A stretch of DNA of 18,343 bases from Clostridium sp. (GTDB lineage Bacteria; Bacillota; Clostridia; Acetivibrionales; Acetivibrionaceae): the NCBI GenBank assembly GCA_012841175.1, contig DUVG01000218.1:1-18343 (forward strand). The letters are read 5' to 3'. Positions 1 through 6,962 of this stretch are shown one piece after another. The notes beneath the pieces are model-generated. The model was not told where the DNA came from. It saw only the letters and a program-made list of their open reading frames with translations, and did no database searches. A program made the position numbers and the translations under genes. Positions within the stretch are counted from its first letter, which is position 1. The number at the start of each line of letters is the position of its first letter.

Positions 1-305
1 ATTGACCTTATAGTTCCATTTGGACTTTTCCACATTTCTTTCAAATTATATTCTTCAACCCTTTGAGCATTAGGAGTAATTGTTGCACATTTTACTCCTA
101 CACCGTACTTTTTTATAGCATTAGCTGAATCAATTGTTATCTGGTCATCTGTCCTATCTCTCTCCTTAAGGGCTAGATCATAGTATTCTGTTTTTAAATC
201 CACATATGGCTCTAAAAGAATATCCTTTATCATTTTCCATATAACCCGCGTCATTTCATCCCCGTCTATTTCAACTAACGGAGTATTCATCTTTATCTTA
301 CTCAT
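1..305 (-). CDS. icd: NADP-dependent isocitrate dehydrogenase, partial (N-terminal part)
   Basis: Oxidatively decarboxylates isocitrate to 2-oxoglutarate with NADP in the cytoplasm, feeding glutamate synthesis. Only the first 101 codons are present; the gene runs off the left edge. The visible N-terminus has the family landmarks: VEIDGDEMTR (residues 11-20), KCATITPN (72-79) and the substrate-binding SPNGTIR (94-100). These match the homodimeric subfamily known from eukaryotes and some bacteria such as Thermotoga, not the E. coli Icd type. The ATG at 305 is preceded by GGGAGG (316-321) at good spacing. It diverges from the LacI-type regulator gene. The identity is secure from motifs I recognise; the missing C-terminal part cannot be checked. 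Confidence 0.9.
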   Translation of the reverse strand, partial: MSKIKMNTPLVEIDGDEMTRVIWKMIKDILLEPYVDLKTEYYDLALKERDRTDDQITIDSANAIKKYGVGVKCATITPNAQRVEEYNLKEMWKSPNGTIRS

Positions 306-332
306 TATTATTTTTCCTCCCTGCATATTTTT

Positions 333-354
333 TTATATAAAACTTATATAAAAC
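333..354. repeat. Perfect tandem repeat of an 11-bp unit
   Basis: The unit TTATATAAAAC occurs twice back to back (333-343 and 344-354) in the leader/promoter region of the isocitrate dehydrogenase gene. It could be a regulator site or simply duplicated AT-rich promoter DNA. Confidence 0.6.
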
Positions 355-410
355 ATGTTATTTCAATCCCCTATCATTTTAAATTAAATTCTTACATTAA
401 TCAAGGAACA

Positions 411-441
411 ACATAGAATTCATTACACATGTATTCTATGT
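411..441. promoter_or_regulatory. 9-bp inverted repeat, candidate operator between icd and the LacI-type gene
   Basis: ACATAGAAT (411-419) and ATTCTATGT (433-441) are exact reverse complements separated by 13 bases. There is no T-run on either side, so a terminator is unlikely. It lies between two divergent genes, about 80 bases upstream of the regulator's -35 box. It could bind the adjacent LacI-type regulator or another dimeric protein; this is inference. Confidence 0.4.
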
Positions 442-521
442 GCCTTAAAATTACCTGACGTTTCAAAATCTATACTTTATTAAATTCATACTCTAAGTCA
501 AAAGAATTACTGTTTATAACA

Positions 522-550
522 TTGAAATGCTTTAAAATAATCTTTATAAT
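522..550 (+). promoter_or_regulatory. Sigma-A promoter of the LacI-family gene
   Basis: TTGAAA (522-527), a 17-base spacer and a perfect TATAAT (545-550). The predicted start point near 557 gives a short leader before the ribosome binding site at 575-579. Confidence 0.65.
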
Positions 551-584
551 CTAAATAAAACTATTTTTATTTTTGGAGGAAAGT

Positions 585-1604
585 ATGAGCAAAAAAGTTA
601 CCATGGAATCTATTGCCAAAAAACTTGGCATAACTAAAAACACCGTGTCTTTAGCCCTAAGAAACATGCCTGGAGTTAGTGAAGAAACACGCAGGCTTGT
701 TATTAAAACTGCCCAACAAAGTGGTTATGAATATAAAGGTTCTTCTAGTAAAAAGAATAATTCTAAAACTAAAAACATTTGTCTCATGCTTTCATACGAT
801 ACAAGAAGCTCTGTTGACTTTTTTTCTTTTATACAATATGGTATTGAATCTGAAGCAAAGAAAAACAATTTAAATACAATACTTTATTGTTTCAATGAAG
901 AAAAAGACTTTGAAATACCCTTATCTATAAAAGATGGTATTATTTCAGGAATAATAACCCTTGGAAGACTTTCAGAAAAAACTTTAAAATCTATTATTGA
1001 CCTTAATCTACCCCTTGTTGTAATTGACCATTATTTTGACCATATTAATGTCAGCTACATACTTAGCGATAATGTATCCGGGGGATATACCGCCACAGAG
1101 TATTTAATTAAATCAGGTCATAGAAAAATTGGCTTTTGTGGAAATGTTTTTTCATCCTCAAGCTTTTTTGACAGGTACCTTGGTTATTTAAAAGCTTTAA
1201 CCCAATATAAAATACCTATTGATTCTCTTTACTCAATAACAAATATGTCCATGGCAGAAATATCCCATCATAATGTGGTAATTGAAAAATTAAAAGAAAT
1301 TCCAACCCTTCCAACTGCCTTTTTTTGCTGCAATGATATTGAAGCCATCACAATAATAAAAGCCTTGTCCTCCATGGGAATAAAAATACCAGAGGATATA
1401 TCCATTATTGGGTTTGACGATATTGAATTGTCAAAGAACATTTCTCCAGAACTAACCACCATGCATATTCACAAGGAACTATTAGGAAAAAAAGCTGTTA
1501 GAAAGCTTATCTTACAAATGACTCAAAAAAATTATACAAAAGAAAAAATATTGCTATCAGCAAATGTAGTAGAACGAAAATCCGTTAAAAGAATAATGAC
1601 TTAA
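585..1604 (+). CDS. LacI/GalR-family transcriptional regulator
   Basis: A DNA-binding regulator of 339 residues, probably responding to a sugar or nucleoside. The N-terminal helix-turn-helix covers about residues 5-25 (VTMESIAKKLGITKNTVSLA). The effector domain, of the periplasmic-binding-protein type, begins near residue 63 and carries family hallmarks such as SGHRKIGF, FFCCNDIEA and PEDISIIGFDD. The ATG at 585 follows GGAGG (575-579); an in-frame TTG at 573 lies just before this ribosome binding site and is rejected. The hinge is odd: after SGYEYK comes a Lys/Ser/Asn-rich linker in place of the usual PNxxAxxL hinge helix. The effector and targets cannot be told from sequence. The facing glgA gene and its own divergent intergenic region are the nearest candidates. 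Confidence 0.9.
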   Translation: MSKKVTMESIAKKLGITKNTVSLALRNMPGVSEETRRLVIKTAQQSGYEYKGSSSKKNNSKTKNICLMLSYDTRSSVDFFSFIQYGIESEAKKNNLNTILYCFNEEKDFEIPLSIKDGIISGIITLGRLSEKTLKSIIDLNLPLVVIDHYFDHINVSYILSDNVSGGYTATEYLIKSGHRKIGFCGNVFSSSSFFDRYLGYLKALTQYKIPIDSLYSITNMSMAEISHHNVVIEKLKEIPTLPTAFFCCNDIEAITIIKALSSMGIKIPEDISIIGFDDIELSKNISPELTTMHIHKELLGKKAVRKLILQMTQKNYTKEKILLSANVVERKSVKRIMT

Positions 1605-1605
1605 T

Positions 1606-1637
1606 CCTTAAGGTGAGGATCTCCCCCCACCCTAAAG
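1606..1637. terminator. Imperfect hairpin between convergent LacI-type gene and glgA
   Basis: CTTAAGGTG near 1607-1615 pairs imperfectly with CACCCTAAAG at 1628-1637, with a C-rich loop. It starts just after the regulator's stop codon and lies between two convergent genes, which suits a shared terminator. The T-run is poor on both strands, so this is a weak call. Confidence 0.35.
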
Positions 1638-1666
1638 AGTTAAGAATGATATTTTAATAGATTAAT

Positions 1667-3109
1667 TTACTTCTTTAATGCTTTTTTGTACAAATCAATA
1701 TATTCTTTAGCTGATTTTTCCCAGCTAAAATCTTCTGACATCCCATTATACATTAAAAATTCCCATGTTCCTCTGTGATAATAATAGTGTATAGCCTGTT
1801 TAATTGCAAAGAGCATGTCATGTGCATTATATCTTTTAAAAGTAAAACCATTTCCTTTTTGAGTAATCTCATTATACTGTGTTACAGTATCTTTTAATCC
1901 TCCTGTTTCTCTTACAATGGGTATTGTGCCATATCTTAAACTGAACATCTGACTTAGGCCACAAGGTTCAAATAAAGATGGCATCAAAAACATATCCGAA
2001 CCTGCATATATCCTCTGGGCAAGCAATGCATCATACTTTAAATTAACAGAAAGCTTCTTAGGATATTTTCCCTCATAATGCTTTAGCATTTCTTCATATT
2101 TTCTTTCACCTGCCCCAAGAATTATAAGTTGAATATCCAGTTTTAAAAGTTCTTCCATTACAAAATCTATAAGATCAAAACCTTTTTGGTCAACCAACCT
2201 TGATATAATACCTATAATGGGTATATCAATTCTTTCGTCAAATCCAACTGTTTGTTGAAGCATATGCCTGTTTACAAGCTTCCCTTCCATATTGTCTTTG
2301 CTAAAGTTTTCAAAAATTCTTTCATCTGTAGCAGGATCATTTCTTTCCATGTCTATTCCATTTAAAATACCATAAAGGTCTTGGGATCTTGTATTTAAAA
2401 TGCTATTTAAGTTTTCACCATAAAAATCAGTCTTAATTTCTTCTGCATAGGTTTTGCTTACTGTGTTTATAATATCAGAATAAGCCACACCTGCTTTTAA
2501 ATAGTTTACCTTATCATAAAACTCTATTCCATCAGATGTAAAGTACTCCCACGGAACTCCTAATAATTCTCCTAGCACTTCTTTTGGGAAAACTCCTTGA
2601 TATTTAAGGTTATGTATGGTGTAAACTGTCTTTATATTTTGATAAAATTCCAAATGTTTGTAATGTACGTTAAGCAGCAAACTAACCACTCCAGTTTGCC
2701 AATCATTACAGTGAATAATATCTGGTTTAAAGTCAACAACAGGCAAAAATTCTATTAAGGCTTTGCAAAAAAAGGCAAACCTCTCTGCTTCGTCATCATA
2801 ACCATAATATCCATCCCTGTTAAAATAATATTCATTGTCTAAAAAATAATATATAACTCCATCCTGTTCTAACTTTAAAATAGCACAAAACTGATGTCTC
2901 CATGAAATGTCAACGTATATGTAGCCTATATATTCCATTTTGTCAACATACTTTTGGGGTATATTTTTGTACTTAGGCATTACCACTCTTATATCCTGCC
3001 CTAAACCACTTAATGCTTTAGGAAGAGAAGCAGCTACATCAGCTAATCCTCCTGTTTTTGCAAATGGATCAACTTCTGATGATGCAAAAAGAACTTTGTT
3101 TTTTTTCAT
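1667..3109 (-). CDS. glgA: Glycogen (starch) synthase
   Basis: Cytoplasmic GT-B glycosyltransferase (family GT5) that adds glucose from ADP-glucose to the growing alpha-1,4-glucan chain. The protein is 480 residues, normal for the family. The N-terminal ADP-glucose-binding motif KTGGLADV is at 18-25. The C-terminal half has the phosphate-contacting ISRLVDQKG (302-310; Arg304, Lys309), the acceptor-retaining motif SLFEPCGLSQ (378-387; Glu381) and TGGL (402-405). The ATG at 3109 is preceded by AGGAGG (3117-3122). No glgB, glgC, glgD or glgP is in the window, so glgA is transcribed alone here, which is unusual because it often sits in a glycogen operon. A palindrome lies in its leader. Confidence 0.95.
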   Translation of the reverse strand: MKKNKVLFASSEVDPFAKTGGLADVAASLPKALSGLGQDIRVVMPKYKNIPQKYVDKMEYIGYIYVDISWRHQFCAILKLEQDGVIYYFLDNEYYFNRDGYYGYDDEAERFAFFCKALIEFLPVVDFKPDIIHCNDWQTGVVSLLLNVHYKHLEFYQNIKTVYTIHNLKYQGVFPKEVLGELLGVPWEYFTSDGIEFYDKVNYLKAGVAYSDIINTVSKTYAEEIKTDFYGENLNSILNTRSQDLYGILNGIDMERNDPATDERIFENFSKDNMEGKLVNRHMLQQTVGFDERIDIPIIGIISRLVDQKGFDLIDFVMEELLKLDIQLIILGAGERKYEEMLKHYEGKYPKKLSVNLKYDALLAQRIYAGSDMFLMPSLFEPCGLSQMFSLRYGTIPIVRETGGLKDTVTQYNEITQKGNGFTFKRYNAHDMLFAIKQAIHYYYHRGTWEFLMYNGMSEDFSWEKSAKEYIDLYKKALKK

Positions 3110-3152
3110 AAAAGACCTCCTGCGTATTTTTTTTAAAATGGTTAACTTGATT

Positions 3153-3167
3153 TACCTTTAAAAGGTA
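3153..3167. promoter_or_regulatory. 15-bp palindrome in the glgA leader
   Basis: TACCTTT-A-AAAGGTA is a perfect 7-bp inverted repeat with one central base. It lies between the candidate glgA promoter and its ribosome binding site. A T7 run follows on the plus strand, but no plus-strand gene ends here. An operator for glgA is the simplest reading, though an mRNA hairpin is possible. Confidence 0.35.
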
Positions 3168-3215
3168 GGTTTTTTTGACGTGCTATTTTTATTATTAACA
3201 TTGCCTCACTTATAT

Positions 3216-3244
3216 ATTATAATTAAACATTTCAAATAAGTAAA
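3216..3244 (-). promoter_or_regulatory. Candidate sigma-A promoter of glgA
   Basis: On the minus strand TTTACT (3244-3239), a 17-base spacer and a perfect TATAAT (3221-3216). The -35 is a weak match. It would give a leader of about 100 bases containing the palindrome at 3153-3167. No convincing plus-strand -35/-10 pair was found for the divergent exporter gene. Confidence 0.35.
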
Positions 3245-3352
3245 ATAATTTTTACAAAAATTATAAACATTTTTATTTAAAAAATTAATAATAAAATTCT
3301 CGCTTATCTTTATACTAATAAAATAATATATTATTTATTTGGAGGCTTTAAG

Positions 3353-4567
3353 ATGGAATCAAACAAAAAATGGGACTTGGCAGCTTTAGCATCAATACCA
3401 TTAATTATGACTCTTGGAGGCTCAATGTTAATACCCATACTGCCAACTATTGAAAAAGAATTAAATATAACTAAATTTCAGTCAAGTTTAATAATAACAA
3501 TACACTCCATTGCTTCTATACTTTTAGTACCTGTTGCAGGTTATCTTTCTGATAAACTGGGAAGAAAAAAAATAATAATACCTAGTCTTATTATTACAAG
3601 CATTGGTGGGATTATTTCAGGTTTAGCAGCCTGGCTTATTACTAACTCTTTTTGGATAATAGTTGTAGGTCGTTTAATTCAAGGAATAGGTGCCTCAGGT
3701 GCTTTTCCTGTAGTGATACCAACTGTAGGGGACATGTTTAAAGAAGATGCTGACGTAAGTAAGGGACTTGGCATCATAGAAACTTCAAATACATTTGGAA
3801 AAGTGGTAAGTCCCATATTAGGGGCTGCTCTAGCAGCTCTTTTATGGTTTATTCCCTTTTTTGCAATTTCTTTTTTTGCAATAATATCAGTTTTTCTCGT
3901 TGCTTTTTTAGTGAAAACTCCCAATAAAAAAGATGATGAGAAAAAGGATAATTTTAAAGTGTTTGTAAAAAAGACAAAAGACATATTAAAAAAAGAAGGC
4001 CGCTGGCTTTCAGGTATTTTTTTGGGTGGTTTTATAACTACCTTTATACTTTTTGGACTTCTATTCTTTTTTTCTTCAGTTTTAGAAGACACACACGGCA
4101 TAGAAGGTATTCCACGGGGCCTTATTGTCGCCATTCCCCTTTTAGTCCTTTCTTCCACCTCTTTTATTATTGGAAAAATTATAGGAAAAGAAAAATACTT
4201 AATGAAATGGATAATCGTTTTTGGAAACATGTTAGCTATAATATCCCTTATTGTCTTAAACTTTGGAAACAATCTGGTGTTTTTAACCACAGTTCTTTCT
4301 TTTGTAGGAATAGGTATCGGTGCCATTCTTCCATGCCTTGATGCACTAGTGACTGAAGGGGTAGAAAAACCACACCGGGGAACAATAACAGCTTTATACA
4401 GCAGCATGAGACTTCTTGGAGTGGCCATAGGTCCTCCTATGGCGGCTTTACTTATAAAATCTGGCACTATGGCGGTCTTTTATAGTTTTGCCGGTGCAGG
4501 TACAATGGCAATTATTTTAACACTTTTACTTATAAAACCTAAAAAAGCCTACCCTAAACCTGCATAA
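3353..4567 (+). CDS. Major facilitator superfamily exporter, YmfD-like (DHA1 type)
   Basis: A 404-residue integral membrane transporter predicted to use the proton gradient to export a small molecule or drug. It has about 12 hydrophobic segments. The MFS loop 2-3 signature GYLSDKLGRKK is at 63-73, RLIQGIGASGAFP is at 107-119, and the SPILGAALAALLW stretch near 153-165 is in the position of the drug-exporter motif C. A charged cytoplasmic loop (about 188-217) separates the two six-helix halves. The protein resembles Bacillus YmfD, described as a bacillibactin exporter, and its many uncharacterised relatives. No siderophore genes are nearby, so the substrate is unknown. The ATG at 3353 follows GGAGG at 3341-3345. 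It is monocistronic and ends at a strong terminator. Confidence 0.9.
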   Translation: MESNKKWDLAALASIPLIMTLGGSMLIPILPTIEKELNITKFQSSLIITIHSIASILLVPVAGYLSDKLGRKKIIIPSLIITSIGGIISGLAAWLITNSFWIIVVGRLIQGIGASGAFPVVIPTVGDMFKEDADVSKGLGIIETSNTFGKVVSPILGAALAALLWFIPFFAISFFAIISVFLVAFLVKTPNKKDDEKKDNFKVFVKKTKDILKKEGRWLSGIFLGGFITTFILFGLLFFFSSVLEDTHGIEGIPRGLIVAIPLLVLSSTSFIIGKIIGKEKYLMKWIIVFGNMLAIISLIVLNFGNNLVFLTTVLSFVGIGIGAILPCLDALVTEGVEKPHRGTITALYSSMRLLGVAIGPPMAALLIKSGTMAVFYSFAGAGTMAIILTLLLIKPKKAYPKPA

Positions 4568-4599
4568 GCCTTCATACTTTTAACTACATCTAAACATTA

Positions 4600-4635
4600 A
4601 AATTTAAGGTGGAGTAAAAACTCCACCTTAAATTT
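4600..4635. terminator. Perfect 16-bp terminator hairpin, bidirectional
   Basis: The arms AAATTTAAGGTGGAGT (4600-4615) and ACTCCACCTTAAATTT (4620-4635) are exact complements around an AAAA loop. An A/T-rich tract with T7 follows on the plus side. It sits between the stop codons of the convergent exporter and Cache-protein genes and should serve both. Confidence 0.85.
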
Positions 4636-4671
4636 ATAAACAAAATATAATTTTTTTATTTACAACTTTTT

Positions 4672-6039
4672 TTAATTAATATTTGTTTGAAGACTAACAT
4701 CAAAGTTCTTTATATCTGATGCCATCTTTATAGATAAATACAAAAATGTTATGAAAGCTACTATAATAGCTAATAGACTAATTTGGGTTATTCTTTTTCT
4801 CAAACCTGCTATATGGTTAGCTGCAACTTTTTTCTCAATTCCATCAGCCCACATTCCAATTATTTTACCTTCACTATTTTTAATTGGTATGTATTTTGTA
4901 ATGTATTTTTTACCCACAATAGAGGTTTCTGACATGTATTCTCTGCCATTTTTCAAAACATTTTCTATAACTTTATTAGATGCTTTAGCTCCTATAGGTC
5001 TTGTCCCATCAGTTTTTAAAATATTTGTTGAAACTATTGTATCCCCCATAAAAATAGTTAATAAGGAATCTGTATTAGAACTAATTCTGTCTAATATATC
5101 AAAGTCTTCATGTATATAACCATGTCCTTTATATAACTTATTGTCATTAATTGACCAATCTCCTTTATATATCTCATCAATTAACATATACCCTAATTCT
5201 GAACTTAATGTCAGTCTATCTTCTATATTATTATTTTCAAGTTTATTAACAACATTACCAACAGTAAAGCCCTGTATAGTAAACCAAATCAAAAAGAATG
5301 TACCTGTTAGCAATAAAGACATCATTAAAACTTTTTTATGTGTTTTATCACCATTAGAATCAGATTCAATAAAGGAAACCTTCAGTGTATCTATATCGCT
5401 AAGATATTTTTTAGAATAAAGCAGCAATATTGCACAGCCTAAAATACCACATAGTATAGAAACCACAACAATAGAAGCTCTCATTGTTAGTATTTGTTTA
5501 GCCTGATCTCCAACATAAGCTTTAGGCATAGCTACAGACCACATTCCAACTATTTTATTTTGACTATTTTTTATAGGTGCATATTTTACGACATGTTTTT
5601 CACCAAGAATATTTTCTACCTCTTTGTATGTAGCGCCATTTTCTAAAACCCTTTTTGATATCTCTTCTGACGCCTTTTGCCCAACAGTTCTTTCTCCTTC
5701 ATTATCTAGTATATTTGTGGTTACTCTTTCGTCATTAAGATATATAGTTGCAAATACATTGATGTCTTCTTTAATTTCGTCTACAATTCCAAAATTATAA
5801 CTCACCAAATTTTCCCCTATATACAACCTGCCATCTTTAACATTCCAATCGCCTTCATATCTGCTTTCAATAATATCAAGGCCATATGCTGAGATAGAAT
5901 CTAATTTTGCAAACATATTATCTTCTATCAAATTATTAACCCTGTTGTCTGTTACAAAAAAGATGGTCGCTGTAAATAGTATAATAATAGCAATAGAAAC
6001 CCTCAGCAATTTTTTTCTTAACATAGGCTTTTTTTTCAT
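4672..6039 (-). CDS. Membrane protein with two tandem extracellular Cache-like sensor domains and no output domain
   Basis: A 455-residue protein built as an internal duplication. Each half is helix, extracellular domain, helix: TM about 11-30, Cache-like domain about 45-172, TM about 188-208, then TM about 237-257, Cache-like domain about 277-402, TM about 418-437. The repeats share spaced motifs such as EGDW/KGDW, TTNIL/STNIL, VGQKAS/IGAKAS, KYAPIKNS/KYIPIKNS and GMW. These resemble the single-Cache (sCache_3) sensors of clostridial chemoreceptors. No HAMP, methyl-accepting, kinase or GGDEF domain follows: only about 18 residues lie beyond the last helix, then a stop 37 bases from a terminator. 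The ATG at 6039 was chosen because GGGAGGAG precedes it; an in-frame GTG at 6057 overlaps that site. It is monocistronic. Function is unknown; a ligand-sensing partner for another signalling protein is inference. Confidence 0.85.
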   Translation of the reverse strand: MKKKPMLRKKLLRVSIAIIILFTATIFFVTDNRVNNLIEDNMFAKLDSISAYGLDIIESRYEGDWNVKDGRLYIGENLVSYNFGIVDEIKEDINVFATIYLNDERVTTNILDNEGERTVGQKASEEISKRVLENGATYKEVENILGEKHVVKYAPIKNSQNKIVGMWSVAMPKAYVGDQAKQILTMRASIVVVSILCGILGCAILLLYSKKYLSDIDTLKVSFIESDSNGDKTHKKVLMMSLLLTGTFFLIWFTIQGFTVGNVVNKLENNNIEDRLTLSSELGYMLIDEIYKGDWSINDNKLYKGHGYIHEDFDILDRISSNTDSLLTIFMGDTIVSTNILKTDGTRPIGAKASNKVIENVLKNGREYMSETSIVGKKYITKYIPIKNSEGKIIGMWADGIEKKVAANHIAGLRKRITQISLLAIIVAFITFLYLSIKMASDIKNFDVSLQTNIN

Positions 6040-6195
6040 CCTCACATCTCCTCCCACACAAAAAATAGCATTGTTTTTAAATTATTTTTATCTAATTATA
6101 ATCCCCTAGAAATGCATTTGTTTCTATCTTAAAATCAAATTTTATACTGTTTTGCAGAAAATGCTCCTTGTCGAAACACCTTTTAGAACAGCAAG

Positions 6196-6226
6196 ATTAT
6201 ATTTCTCTATAAATATCTAATCTCAA
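6196..6226 (-). promoter_or_regulatory. Weak candidate promoter of the double-Cache gene
   Basis: On the minus strand TTGAGA (6226-6221), a long 19-base spacer and a perfect TATAAT (6201-6196). A second TATAAT (6100-6095) lies closer to the gene but lacks a good -35. The upstream operon is terminated before this region, so some promoter must lie here. Confidence 0.25.
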
Positions 6227-6245
6227 ACATAATACTACACTATGT

Positions 6246-6303
6246 AAAAAAAATTTGCAACACCTTTTTGAAATGGTTTTTTTAAAACCAATTCCAAGGT
6301 GTT
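6246..6303 (-). terminator. Terminator of the ppx-ppk operon, overlapping the last stop codon
   Basis: Two nested inverted repeats form one long imperfect stem: outer arms AACACCTT (6259-6266) and AAGGTGTT (6296-6303), inner arms TGGTTTT (6274-6280) and AAAACCA (6284-6290) with a 3-base loop. On the minus strand a T8 run follows (6253-6246). The outer arm and the TAA stop (6284-6282) of the pseudouridine synthase gene lie inside the hairpin. Confidence 0.75.
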
Positions 6304-6962
6304 TCATTAGGAGGATTGCATTTAAATTTTACATTTTCCTTGGTTGTGGGATGAATAAAACTTATTTCATTAGACCATAATGCAATTTGCTGACCAGGAG
6401 AATTAACACCTATTCCGTATTTCTGGTCTCCATATAAAAAATGGCCTGCATTAGAGAATTGAACTCTTATCTGATGTGGACGCCCTGTGTGCAAATTTAT
6501 TTTTACCAAACTAAAATTACTGCTTTCACTTAAAACATTGTACTCTAAATAAGCATATTTAGCTCCTTCTTTGTTTTTATCCACTACATTTACAACATTG
6601 GTGTTTTTGTTTTTTAACAAATAGTCTTCCATTTTACCTCTTTTCTCTTTTAAGGTACCATGAACCACAGCTAAATATGTCTTATAAAACTCTCTTTTTC
6701 TGATAACATCAGAAAGTCTTGATGCTGCTTTAGAAGTCCGTGCAAACACCATTAGACCACCCACTGGGCGGTCTAATCTGTGAACAAGTCCTAGATATAC
6801 ATTGCCAGGCTTATTATACTTTTCTTTTATATATTTTTTTAGAACTGTCAACAAATCCTCATCATTTGTTGAATCCCTTTGAACGGGCATATTAACAGGT
6901 TTTTTTACCACCAATAAATGGTTATCTTCATAAATTACATCTGTTGTACTTTCCCAGGTCAT
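6282..6962 (-). CDS. RluA-family RNA pseudouridine synthase
   Basis: Isomerises uridine to pseudouridine in RNA. The 226-residue protein has the catalytic motif GLVHRLDRPVGGL at 58-70, with Asp64 the nucleophile, and the RluA signature LHTGRPHQIRVQF at 157-169. There is no N-terminal S4 domain, so it is a short, single-domain member; its target (rRNA or tRNA) cannot be assigned. The start region reads GGGAGG-CAAG-ATGATG: two adjacent ATGs at 6965 and 6962. The second gives 7-base spacing and is preferred. The start overlaps the TGA of the upstream methyltransferase gene, implying translational coupling. It is the last gene of the operon. Confidence 0.9.
   Translation of the reverse strand: MTWESTTDVIYEDNHLLVVKKPVNMPVQRDSTNDEDLLTVLKKYIKEKYNKPGNVYLGLVHRLDRPVGGLMVFARTSKAASRLSDVIRKREFYKTYLAVVHGTLKEKRGKMEDYLLKNKNTNVVNVVDKNKEGAKYAYLEYNVLSESSNFSLVKINLHTGRPHQIRVQFSNAGHFLYGDQKYGIGVNSPGQQIALWSNEISFIHPTTKENVKFKCNPPNETPWNWF

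Noticed and set aside
573..584. Upstream TTG start for the LacI-type gene
   Set aside because: The TTG directly abuts the GGAGG at 575-579; that site serves the ATG at 585.
3679..4467. Long open frame (262 codons) antisense to the exporter gene
   Set aside because: Composition is Pro/Arg/Ser/Lys-biased as expected for an antisense frame, there is no ribosome binding site, and the plus strand encodes a clear transporter.
4751..5419. Two plus-strand open frames across the double-Cache gene
   Set aside because: They are antisense shadows of a well-supported membrane protein gene and lack ribosome binding sites.
6040..6057. GTG start for the double-Cache gene at 6057
   Set aside because: The GTG lies inside the GGGAGGAG site that serves the ATG at 6039.
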